The notes under the pieces were generated by a model. The model was not told the origin of the DNA and searched no databases. It saw only the letters and a list, made by a program, of their open reading frames with translations. The position numbers and the translations under genes are program-made. Positions 16,795 through 24,016 of a DNA stretch of 48,193 nt are shown here, one piece after another (positions within the stretch are counted from its first letter, which is position 1; every line of letters starts with the position of its first letter). The DNA is taken from positions 1-48,193 of the forward strand of contig BJHW01000003.1 of the NCBI GenBank assembly GCA_005405945.1, written 5' to 3'. The stretch comes from Streptomyces violaceusniger. Its GTDB lineage: Bacteria > Actinomycetota > Actinomycetes > Streptomycetales > Streptomycetaceae.

Positions 16795-17052
16795 TCAGCT
16801 CAGACTGGGCGGGGCTGGCTGCTGCGGTCCGAGGTGCGGGACCAGGGCGACGACGTCGACGACGCTCAGCCCGGCCGCCGGGGCGATCCGGTCGGCCTTC
16901 GCCTTCTCATACGCCCCCAGCGCCAGGATCCGCTTGTCGCGGTCCGCCTCCAACTGCGCCAGCTCCTTGCGGATGGCCTTGATGTCGTCGCGCACGCCGC
17001 GCAGCGCGGAGAGGCCGGTGGTGAAGTCCTTGTTGGTCATCTTGCTGGTCAT
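16795..17052 (-). CDS. Small coiled-coil protein, 85 aa
   Basis: The ATG at 17052 has a strong AAGGAGG site. Residues 8-50 form one amphipathic helix (GLSALRGVRDDIKAIRKELA, QLEADRDKRILALGAYEKAK), followed by a flexible Pro-rich tail. The gene sits between dnaB and the polymerase-like gene on the same strand, so a helicase-partner or dimerisation role is conceivable, but nothing shows it. Confidence 0.7.
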   Translation of the reverse strand: MTSKMTNKDFTTGLSALRGVRDDIKAIRKELAQLEADRDKRILALGAYEKAKADRIAPAAGLSVVDVVALVPHLGPQQPAPPSLS

Positions 17053-17069
17053 CACGTCCTCCTTCGCGC

Positions 17070-18455
17070 TCACGCGGTCGGCTCGGCGGCCATGTCGGCG
17101 AACATTGAATAGTGCATCAACGCGGCTGCGGTGATCGTGGTCGTCGGTCCGTTGCGGTGCTTGGCGATGATCAGATCCGCCTCGCCTGCCCGCGGTGACT
17201 CCTTCTCGTAGACATCCTCGCGGTGGAGCAGGATGACCATGTCGGCGTCCTGCTCGATGCTGCCGCTCTCCCGCAGATCGGAGAGCATCGGCTTCTTGTC
17301 CGCCCGCTGCTCCGGACCGCGATTGAGCTGGGAGAGCACGACGATAGGGACCTTGAGTTCCTTGGCGAGCAGCTTCAGCTGACGGGACATGTCCGAGACC
17401 TCGACCTGCCGGTTCTCCACCTTGCGGCCGGTGCTCAGCAGCTGGAGGTAGTCGACGACGACCAGGTCCAGGCCCCCGCGCTGCTGCAAGCGGCGGCACT
17501 TGGCCTTGATCTCCATCACCGTCGTGTTCGGCGTGACGTCCAGGAACAGCGGCGCGTCCGTGATCCGGGGGGCGGACTGGGCGATCCGCTGCCAATCGGT
17601 GGGCGTGGGGTCGCCACTGGTCAGGTGGTGCAGCCCGACCCGCGCCTCGGCAGAGGTCAGCCGGTTCGTCAACTCCTCCTCGCTCATCTCCAACGAGAAA
17701 ATCGCCGCCGGGCGGCCGTGCTTGATGGCACACGCCCGGGCGAAGTCCAACGCAAGGGTGGACTTGCCGACCGCCGGGCGGGCAGCGACGACGATCATCT
17801 GACCGGCGTGCAGCCCGTTGGTGAGGTTGTCCAGGTCTGACAATCCCGTGGGCACGCCCATGGCCGCGCCATGCTTCTGGAGGTACTCCAGGCGGTCGAT
17901 GTAGTCGGCATACCGGTCGCCGACCCGTACGGTGGCCGACTCGTCGCGCACCTGGACCGCGTTGTGCAGCTCAGCGCCGGCGGCATCGAGGATTTCGTCG
18001 ACCTCGCCGTCGGCGGCGTATCCCATCTGCGTGATGCGTGTCCCGGCCTCTACGAGGCGGCGCAGCGCGGCCAGGTCGTGGACGATCTCCGCGTAGTACC
18101 CGGCGTTCGCGGCGGTGGGTACCTGCTGGACGAGGGTGTGTAGGTACGAGGGACCGCCGACGCGGCCGATCTGACCGCACTTGGTCAGCTCAGCCGCGAC
18201 GGTGATCGGATCGGCCGGCTCGCCCTTGCCGTAGAGGGCGAGGATCGCCTCGAAGACGGTCTCGTGAGCGGGTCGGTAGAAGTCGCGGCCCTTGAGGATC
18301 TCGGCGACGTCGCCGATCGCGTCCTTGCTCAGCAGCATCCCGCCCAGCACCGACTGCTCGGCGTCGATGTCCTGCGGAGGGACGCGCTGGAATGAGCGCG
18401 AGTCATCGGCCGCGTCGTCGAACGGCGGTACGGGGCTCGGTACGGTGGTATCCAT
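17070..18455 (-). CDS. dnaB: Replicative DNA helicase DnaB
   Basis: A full-length 461-aa hexameric replicative helicase that unwinds DNA ahead of the fork. The N-terminal domain starts at ~residue 25 (PPQDIDAEQSVLGGMLLS). The RecA-like domain has Walker A ARPAVGKST at 225-233, SLEMS at ~254-258, Walker B LDLVVVDYLQLL at 329-340, and the DLRESGSIEQDAD segment near the arginine-finger region. ATG 18455 has GGAG upstream. It follows the initiator-like gene by 50 bases, the order known as rep1-rep2 in Streptomyces linear plasmids, where the second gene is helicase-like. It could load at iterons with that protein. Confidence 0.95.
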   Translation of the reverse strand: MDTTVPSPVPPFDDAADDSRSFQRVPPQDIDAEQSVLGGMLLSKDAIGDVAEILKGRDFYRPAHETVFEAILALYGKGEPADPITVAAELTKCGQIGRVGGPSYLHTLVQQVPTAANAGYYAEIVHDLAALRRLVEAGTRITQMGYAADGEVDEILDAAGAELHNAVQVRDESATVRVGDRYADYIDRLEYLQKHGAAMGVPTGLSDLDNLTNGLHAGQMIVVAARPAVGKSTLALDFARACAIKHGRPAAIFSLEMSEEELTNRLTSAEARVGLHHLTSGDPTPTDWQRIAQSAPRITDAPLFLDVTPNTTVMEIKAKCRRLQQRGGLDLVVVDYLQLLSTGRKVENRQVEVSDMSRQLKLLAKELKVPIVVLSQLNRGPEQRADKKPMLSDLRESGSIEQDADMVILLHREDVYEKESPRAGEADLIIAKHRNGPTTTITAAALMHYSMFADMAAEPTA

Positions 18456-18505
18456 CGGTCTCCATATCCGGCGCAGTGGATTTGGGATCGGCGGGTCGTC
18501 CCTCG

Positions 18506-19870
18506 CTACAGGGGCGACCCGCAGTCGTGTGCGGGATGATCATGTCTCCGCACCAGGGTCGTTGCGTTCCAGGGCCTCGAGCTCGGCAAGGGCCCGTGCA
18601 CGGTTCCGCTCGAACTCCTCCTCCGCAGCCCGCCGGGCGGCGGCGCGTCCGGATTGCGTACGGGCCCGCTTGCGGCCGGCTTTCCCCCCGGAGTCGAGCC
18701 GACGATGCTGCTCATGATCTGAGCCTTCGCCGCCTCAGCGGCGCGAAGGTGTTCCGGATCTGGCTCGCTGGTTCCGGCGGGGGGCTCAGCCTCCGGCACC
18801 GACTGACACGGCACGCACTTCGAACGCTCCCGGCCGGGGTGGTACGGGCACGGATCGGCAACCGACCCGGCCTGGCGGGCAGCGGCGCGACGGTAGCGGG
18901 GCAGGTCATCGATCCGGCTCTTGAGCGTTCCGCTGAAGCTGTACTTGATTCCACCGGGATTCTGCGTCAGGTGTTTGACCAGCTCGGCTCCCAGCGGCCA
19001 GCCCTGTTCACTGATGGCCTGGGCCAGCAGCGGTGCGATCTCCCGCACGCTCTTGCGGCCGCAAGCCCATGGGCCCGGCAGCTCTGCGAGGAACTCCCCA
19101 GCGGCCACGAGCACGGCGGGGTCGATCTCCTGCTGCGGAGCGTCCCTCCCCTCCTCCTTCTGTGACGGGTGTGACGATGTGGTGTCAGTGAGGGGGTAGG
19201 GGGAGGAGGTTTCCACCTCCTCCTGGGGGGTGTGGGGGGGAAGGCGGACCGCTTCCCGGAACGCCGTAAGCGGTCCGACCTGCGGGAATGCGGGGGTGCC
19301 GCTTCCCGGAACGCCGTATCCGGTGTTCCCGTATCCGGTGTTCCGGGAAGCGGTCCGACCTGCGGTTTTACCTTTCTTTGGAGATTCGAGGGTCACCGCT
19401 TCCGGTGTTCCGGGAAGCGGTCCGACCTGCGGTTTTGTGTGCGGGAAATTCGGGTGCTCCTGGGGCTCCCACGGCTCGTGCGGCTGAACGAACTCCGGAT
19501 GAAACGCCGGCTGCCGGTAGACGAGGTACCGGACCGAGCCGAACTTGCCCGGCGTGGAGCCCTCCTCGACGCGGTAGACAAACTTCGCCTTGATGAGGCG
19601 ATTCACCGACTGGTACACCGCGTCTCGGCCGACCAGCTCCTTCGAGTTCTTCGCCGACCGGATCCCCTCGGCCTGCAAGGCCTCCCACAGATCCTTGATC
19701 GTGACCGGCCGGTCCTCCTCCAGCATGAACAGCAGGTGCAGCAGCACCACGTAGTCCAGCGCATGAACCAGGCCGGAGCCGTAGACCATGTGGCGCAGCA
19801 CGGTCGTCGCCGGTGCGGGTTCAGCGCCCCGCGCGAAGGTCGCTGTCTCATCGACACGCGCAGAGGTCAC
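18506..19870 (-). CDS. Replication initiator-like winged-helix protein (rep1-type)
   Basis: A 454-aa protein. Residues ~25-125 form a winged-helix domain (VLRHMVYGSGLVHALDYVVL, DLWEALQAEGIRSAKNSKEL, DAVYQSVNRLIKAKFVYRVE). A repetitive linker (~145-235) is encoded by the iterons at 19249-19432. A second helical domain (FLAELPGPWACGRKSVREIA) and a CPYHPGRERSKCVPC zinc-binding segment follow. The GTG at 19870 overlaps the stop of the small upstream gene. An initiator with its origin inside the gene, followed by a helicase gene, is the pattern reported for pSLA2 rep1/rep2. The initiator role is inferred from this context; no homology to Rep1 can be shown here. Confidence 0.7.
   Translation of the reverse strand: MTSARVDETATFARGAEPAPATTVLRHMVYGSGLVHALDYVVLLHLLFMLEEDRPVTIKDLWEALQAEGIRSAKNSKELVGRDAVYQSVNRLIKAKFVYRVEEGSTPGKFGSVRYLVYRQPAFHPEFVQPHEPWEPQEHPNFPHTKPQVGPLPGTPEAVTLESPKKGKTAGRTASRNTGYGNTGYGVPGSGTPAFPQVGPLTAFREAVRLPPHTPQEEVETSSPYPLTDTTSSHPSQKEEGRDAPQQEIDPAVLVAAGEFLAELPGPWACGRKSVREIAPLLAQAISEQGWPLGAELVKHLTQNPGGIKYSFSGTLKSRIDDLPRYRRAAARQAGSVADPCPYHPGRERSKCVPCQSVPEAEPPAGTSEPDPEHLRAAEAAKAQIMSSIVGSTPGGKPAASGPVRNPDAPPPGGLRRRSSSGTVHGPLPSSRPWNATTLVRRHDHPAHDCGSPL
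19249..19432. repeat. Iteron cluster, probable replication origin
   Basis: AAGCGGTCCGACCTGCGG occurs at 19268-19285, 19348-19365 and 19415-19432. CCGCTTCCCGGAACGCCGTA occurs twice (from about 19250 and 19299), and its partial inverse GGTGTTCCGGGAAGCGG occurs twice (from about 19337 and 19404). The repeats lie inside the initiator-like coding sequence and force repeated residues (PQVGPL, AGRTASRNTGYG). Direct and inverted repeats of this length within an initiator gene are best explained as origin iterons. Confidence 0.75.
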
Positions 19871-20241
19871 TGTCCACCCCCGAGCTTCGCCGCGACCTGC
19901 TGGACCAGCTCGGTCACCTGGACCCAGGTGAAGGCGAAACGCTCACTGCGGATGACGGTGGAACTGGAAATTTCGGATACCTTGTTCACGCTCGCGAGCG
20001 TGAACCGAGCGGGCTGTGGACAGAGGCCGACGCCCGCGTCGGCGACTGACCGCGGGGTGGAGGCGCTGAGCTGAATCTCGGACGCTGCCCGGACGGGCCG
20101 GACACGGACCATGGAATGGCGGTTCACACCTTCTACAGGTGTGAAAAAGGCGACCCGTGTGACGGGCTGGCCCGGGGAAGTTGAGAGAGCTTCTCGCCGA
20201 CCATCGGGAGGATGACCTGCGAGGTTGTGCGCTTTTGACAC
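19867..20241 (-). CDS. Small leading protein of the replication operon, 124 aa
   Basis: The GTG at 20241 lies about six bases after the expected transcription start of the promoter at 20254-20282, so translation may be leaderless. An internal ATG at 20112 follows a 9-bp inverted repeat (20123-20145) and would give 81 aa. The C-terminus (FAFTWVQVTELVQQVAAKLG) is helical. Its stop overlaps the GTG of the initiator-like gene, implying coupling. It could be a copy-control protein or only a coupled leader; I see no motif. Confidence 0.5.
   Translation of the reverse strand: MSKAHNLAGHPPDGRREALSTSPGQPVTRVAFFTPVEGVNRHSMVRVRPVRAASEIQLSASTPRSVADAGVGLCPQPARFTLASVNKVSEISSSTVIRSERFAFTWVQVTELVQQVAAKLGGGQ
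20123..20145. promoter_or_regulatory. 9-bp inverted repeat, operator-like
   Basis: TTCACACCT and AGGTGTGAA form perfect arms around TCTAC. It lies inside the long form of the leading gene, or just upstream of its alternative ATG at 20112, so it may mark the true 5' region. Confidence 0.6.
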
Positions 20242-20247
20242 CTATGG

Positions 20248-20282
20248 TCCCTAAAATTAGGGAGCCGGGATCAGCTGATCAA
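20248..20282 (-). promoter_or_regulatory. Replication-operon promoter with overlapping palindromes
   Basis: On the minus strand TTGATC (20277-20282) and TAATTT (20254-20259) are 17 bases apart, a good -35/-10 pair and unusually AT-rich here. The -10 lies within TCCCTAATTTTAGGGA (20248-20263, 7-bp arms), and the -35 overlaps the perfect palindrome GATCAGCTGATC (20269-20280). Both palindromes are well placed for repressor binding that would control copy number. Confidence 0.7.
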
Positions 20283-20717
20283 CGTGACGCGGACCACGTG
20301 CGGCCAGCTGTTGCTGGGCTTCGCTGGTGATACCGCTCTATGCTGTTGGGTAGGTGACCACATGGGCCCTGTGTCCAGGCACCCAGCGCGGTCACCGCGC
20401 TGACCACGACTCCGTTTGCTGCCACGCGGGGGAGTCGCTTCGACGGCCGTTCCTGTTCCAGCAGGGCGGCCGTCACCTTTTTATGGGGCTTCATCGGGGG
20501 CGTAGAACGGCGAGGCCGGGCGCTGGTCATATTGCGCAACATGTGCATCACCTCCTCCGTTGGCTTCCCCGGCAGAGCGGGTACTCGGTCAACCCACAAT
20601 GCCAGAGATCGATGCCGGGAAGCGCAGCGGCACGGCGAATGTCCCACGCGACATCGCGAGGAGGGGGCTGACTCGGCGTCACGAATGCGACGTCTTACGA
20701 CGATGGCAGCGCTACCT
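20283..20717. other. Gene-free stretch
   Basis: No supportable gene between the replication promoter and the methyltransferase gene. Frames on both strands have low-quality compositions and no binding sites. Confidence 0.4.
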
Positions 20718-21536
20718 TCAGGCCCTGGGCTTTCTACCCACCGCCAAGAGGTGTGAGCTGGCAGCCAGGAGTTCGGGGTACGGCTCGGCCATCCGAGAGG
20801 CAGTGAGCGCAGACGTGAAGAGGCTGGTTTCTGTGATCGATTCACCAGTGTGCTGCTCAACAGCCTTGAGAAGGGCCCAGGTTGGGCCTTCGATGCCGAA
20901 GAGAGCAGTCTCGGTGAGACCGACGTCGCGTACTTCGTTGTGAAGCTCTTCGCCCCTGTGGAAGTACGCGACTGTGAAGCCTTTCTTACCGTCATGCGAC
21001 GCGGTGGCGAGGATCTTGGCGATTGATCCTTGTAGGCGGTCATTGTCGAGATGCGCGAAGGCAGTGTGCTCGAACAGGGATGCGTAGCGGTTGATGCCGG
21101 CTGCCGCGACGACGCCGCCGGGCTTGACCACGCGATATGCCTCTGCCAGGGCCTTGTAGCGATCAGCTTGATCGGGGAGGTGGTAAAGGGGGCCAAGCAC
21201 GAGGACCACATCGTAGGAGTTGTCGGCGGCGCTGAGCTGCCGAGCGTCGCCCAGCTCGACAGTGCAGCCGATCTGCTTCGCCTGTTCGACGTGGCGCGGG
21301 ATCGGATCGATGAGGTGCACGCTGTAGCCGTCATGAGTCAGCCACTGGGCGTGCGCTCCAGTGCCGCCCCCCACGTCGAGGACCTGGGCAGGTGCGGCCG
21401 GAAGGTACCGACGCAGCAGTTCCTGGGTGCGCAGAAGTTCCAGGCGACCGTCTGCTGACGTGACCAGCCGATCTGCCTCGTTGATGGTGTCCGAGTAGAA
21501 GCGGACGATCTCTGGCGCTAGCTCCGGAGAAGACAT
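20718..21536 (-). CDS. Class I SAM-dependent methyltransferase
   Basis: A 272-aa protein with the Rossmann methyltransferase motifs: motif I VLDVGGGTGAHAQWL (~residues 52-66), an acidic residue after beta-2 (VHLIDPI), motif II-like ELGDARQLSAADNSYDVVLV, and the LPDQADRYKALAEAYRVVKP GGVV post-motif. The substrate is unknown; the family covers small molecules and proteins. It is divergent from the GntR gene and shares an intergenic region with operator-like repeats, so its expression may be controlled by that regulator. Confidence 0.85.
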   Translation of the reverse strand: MSSPELAPEIVRFYSDTINEADRLVTSADGRLELLRTQELLRRYLPAAPAQVLDVGGGTGAHAQWLTHDGYSVHLIDPIPRHVEQAKQIGCTVELGDARQLSAADNSYDVVLVLGPLYHLPDQADRYKALAEAYRVVKPGGVVAAAGINRYASLFEHTAFAHLDNDRLQGSIAKILATASHDGKKGFTVAYFHRGEELHNEVRDVGLTETALFGIEGPTWALLKAVEQHTGESITETSLFTSALTASRMAEPYPELLAASSHLLAVGRKPRA

Positions 21537-21557
21537 GAGGGCATTATGTATCGTACC

Positions 21558-21586
21558 GGTGGACCAGTCCAGTGATCCAGTCCAGT
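21558..21586. promoter_or_regulatory. GntR operator candidate, upstream of gntR
   Basis: GGTGGACCAGTCCAGT at 21558-21573 is followed by CCAGTCCAGT at 21577-21586, between the divergent methyltransferase and GntR genes. The exact reverse complement of the first 16 bases lies at 22344-22359, in front of the transfer operon. Confidence 0.75.
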
Positions 21587-21605
21587 GAGATGAAGAGGAG
21601 CCTGC

Positions 21606-22323
21606 ATGCCAGTACTGAAGTACGAGGAGATCGCCGAATCGATAAGATCTCGGATCTCGGATGGAGAGTTTGGGCCCGGTGACCTGCTGCCGTCCGGCCG
21701 TGACCTCAGTGAGCAGTGGGGGTCTCCCGAGCCACTGTCGTCAAAGCCATGGACGTGTTGCGGAACGACGGTTTGGTCGAAGCCCGGCAGGGCGCTGGCT
21801 TCACGGTCGTTGAGACCCCCTCGCTCGGCCTGCGGGCAAGCGTCGGGCTGGCTCAGCCCGCGTGGCGGGGGGAGCGCCCTATAAACGCCTTGGCGTTCCG
21901 GACCGTGCGGTCCCGCCGGTCCATGTGAGCGCTGCTCTTGGGATTGAGCTGGGCGAAGAGGCTCTGCGTCGCGTACGGCTGGTGCAGTTGCATGACGGGT
22001 CCCCGCAGTCACTCGTGACTGCATGGTTCCCGGCCGCCGTCGCCGATGCTTGCCCGCGACTAGCTCAGAATGCCCCGATCGCAGAGGGCACCACGAACTA
22101 CGTCAGGCGTCAGACCGGCCGGTTCCCCGTGGAAGGAACGGACATCACGACTGTCCGGCTGGGCAGCGATGCCGAGGCTCGGCATCTCAGTCTGGAGCAG
22201 CCCGTCGCGGTGGCGGTCGTGCTGCACACGGCCTACGACCAGGATGGCCAAGCTCTGGTGTGCGAAGAGGGTGTCACCCCGTCACATCTGTATGAAGAGG
22301 TTGATAACTACCCAATGAGCTAG
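21606..22323 (+). CDS. GntR-family transcriptional regulator, frameshifted
   Basis: The ATG at 21606 follows GAGGAG. The N-terminal winged helix is typical (PVLKYEEIAESIRSRISDGE, then VSRATVVKAMDVLRNDGLVE). The frame breaks at GGGGG 21718-21722 and again near 21827-21830; one added base at each restores a ~239-aa protein with an HutC/UTRA-like effector domain (AALGIELGEEALRRVRLVQL, GTTNYVRRQTGRFPVEGTDI). In Streptomyces conjugative plasmids GntR-type Kor proteins repress their own gene and transfer genes. The matching repeats at 21558 and 22344 fit that role here. Confidence 0.8.
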
Positions 22324-22340
22324 CGAGTCTGCACCTCCCC

Positions 22341-22369
22341 TTGACTGGACTGGTCCACCGGTCCAGTCT
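22341..22369 (+). promoter_or_regulatory. Transfer-operon promoter/operator candidate
   Basis: ACTGGACTGGTCCACC (22344-22359) is the exact inverse of the site in front of gntR and is followed by GGTCCAGT (22360-22367), making an ACCGGT-centred dyad. TTGACT at 22341 could be a -35 with a weak CAGTCT -10 at 22364. Repressor binding here would block transcription toward 22504. Confidence 0.65.
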
Positions 22370-22503
22370 TTCTTTATGTAGCGAGGCTTTCCCGACCGAA
22401 AGCTTCGAGCGGCACCGCCATGTCAAAAACGGCTCCCCGGACCATCTGCCAAGACCGCCGGGGAGCCGCGCACAGGCCGTCCGATTCCGAAGGAGAACGA
22501 CCC

Positions 22504-23358
22504 GTGAACACCATCTTCGCAAGCATCCCGGAGGTCCAGTCGGATTCCGGACGCGGCAAAGGGGCCGACCTGCTGGCCATCGCGTTCGAGCGTCATGCGG
22601 AGGCGCTGCTCGGGTACATCCGCAACGACTTGGGTGCCGACTGGCACGAGGCCGAGGACCTGGTTGCCGAGGTGTGGCTCCGGATGATGGAGAACCTGGA
22701 CCGGGTCGACGACAGGGCCCTGGACCTGAAGTGGCTCCAGATGATCGCCCGGTTCGTGACGCGGTACCACGGCACCACCAACTCCTCCGAGACGCTGGTC
22801 GGCTTCACCGGCGATGAGCCGCTGCTGGCGACCCAGATGGAGGACGGGGAGCAGCAGGACGACGAGGAGCCGGTGGGTCGGGCCCAGGCGTACTCCCGGT
22901 CACACGGTGACTCGCAGGAGTGGGCGACCGGCGCCGAGTTCGAGGTGTACGAGAACCTGGCCCAGGCCGACGCGGCACCGGCGGTCCGCACCGTACCGGC
23001 TCCGCTGCTGCCTCGGCGGACGGGGCGCGGAGGGGTCTGGTACACCGCGCGGCAGAACGCGAAGGGCTGGCCCACGTCCGACCGGATCGACCAGGTCGTC
23101 CTCGATGTGACCCGGCGCGGTCACTGGTACCGCTCGGACGACGAGCGCAACGGCAACAACGACCGGGTGTGCCGCGGCTGCGGAGGCAGCGGGCACTGGG
23201 ACTACATCCTCGACTGGGCGAACGGCGACTGCCCGCGGCCGCCGGCCGCCGAGGACATCCGCGAGGCGCTGCAGGTCGTGCCGTGGACGCCGGTGGAGAT
23301 GCCCGCCCCCGTGCAGGTCCGGTCGGCGCGCACGGTCGAGGAGGTCGCGGCCGCATGA
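22504..23358 (+). CDS. Sigma region 2-like protein with zinc motif, 284 aa
   Basis: A GTG start after AAGGAG. Residues ~20-90 resemble sigma-70 region 2 (FERHAEALLGYIRNDLGADW, HEAEDLVAEVWLRMMENLDR). No region 4 follows. Instead there is an acidic linker and a C-terminal part with CRGCGGSGHW and a later DCP, a possible zinc site. It is the first gene of the transfer operon, and its stop overlaps the next start. It could be a transcription factor, or a sigma-derived protein with another use. Its sigma activity is doubtful without region 4. Confidence 0.65.
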   Translation: MNTIFASIPEVQSDSGRGKGADLLAIAFERHAEALLGYIRNDLGADWHEAEDLVAEVWLRMMENLDRVDDRALDLKWLQMIARFVTRYHGTTNSSETLVGFTGDEPLLATQMEDGEQQDDEEPVGRAQAYSRSHGDSQEWATGAEFEVYENLAQADAAPAVRTVPAPLLPRRTGRGGVWYTARQNAKGWPTSDRIDQVVLDVTRRGHWYRSDDERNGNNDRVCRGCGGSGHWDYILDWANGDCPRPPAAEDIREALQVVPWTPVEMPAPVQVRSARTVEEVAAA

Positions 23359-23756
23359 GCGCCACCGACACGGCCACGCACACCGCTCGACTGCGGATGC
23401 AGGCGCTGGCGACCACATGGACCTGCGCGGGCCTGGTCCTCGCCGGGCTCGCCTGGGCCCTGGGTTTACAGACCAGCTGGTGGCAGCGCGTCATCCTCGC
23501 GCTCCCGGCCCTGGCCTTCGCGATCCTGGACGCCCGCGGGGTCGACGCGCTGATAGACGCCCGCGTGGCCCTCACCCGCTGCCTGGCCGACCTGGGCTGG
23601 GTGCAGATCCCCCTCGCTGTCGCGGGCGGTGCCTGGCTGATCGGGCTGACCGCCTCCGTCTCCACCCGCACCACCCTGGGCGTGCTGATCGGTCTGGTCG
23701 CGGCTCTGTTCCGCTACGCCCCGTCCACGCCGACATCCACGGGGGGTGCTCGCTGA
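23355..23756 (+). CDS. Membrane protein, 133 aa
   Basis: The ATG at 23355 overlaps the previous stop (ATGA). Three or four hydrophobic segments: TCAGLVLAGLAWALGL, VILALPALAFAILDA, IPLAVAGGAWLIGLTA and LGVLIGLVAALFRY. It lies before the DUF2637 gene in the transfer operon. Small Spd-type membrane proteins often accompany TraB-like translocases in Streptomyces and aid spread between hyphal compartments; that role is inferred from position only. Confidence 0.75.
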   Translation: MSATDTATHTARLRMQALATTWTCAGLVLAGLAWALGLQTSWWQRVILALPALAFAILDARGVDALIDARVALTRCLADLGWVQIPLAVAGGAWLIGLTASVSTRTTLGVLIGLVAALFRYAPSTPTSTGGAR

Positions 23757-24016
23757 TGTCGCAGAGCACCAACCCCCTGGCCCGCGACCTGGAAGAGGCC
23801 GTGGCTGACCTGGGCGCGGCTCTCGGCGCCGCGCTGACTGCCCTCGACAACCCTGCGGTCGCGATCGCGCAGCTGACCAAGCTGGTCGCCGTGGCGAAGG
23901 CGACGGCCAAGGGACGTGACATCGAGTTGGCCTCGCACTGGCGGATGGCCGACGTGCTCCTGGCCGCCAAGACCACGAACCCCGCCGATGACGCTCCGGC
24001 TGGAGGCGACGAATGA
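23756..24016 (+). CDS. Small soluble protein of the transfer operon, 86 aa
   Basis: The ATG at 23756 overlaps the preceding TGA. The protein is helical and alanine-rich (DLEEAVADLGAALGAALTAL, IAQLTKLVAVAKATAKGRDI) and ends in an acidic tail. Its stop overlaps the DUF2637 start (ATGA). No family recognised. Tight coupling on both sides implies a stoichiometric role with its neighbours. Confidence 0.75.
   Translation: MSQSTNPLARDLEEAVADLGAALGAALTALDNPAVAIAQLTKLVAVAKATAKGRDIELASHWRMADVLLAAKTTNPADDAPAGGDE

Noticed and set aside
20279..21334. 351-codon minus-strand frame overlapping the methyltransferase
   Set aside because: Serine/arginine-rich reading of the same DNA in another frame; the methyltransferase frame has all family motifs.
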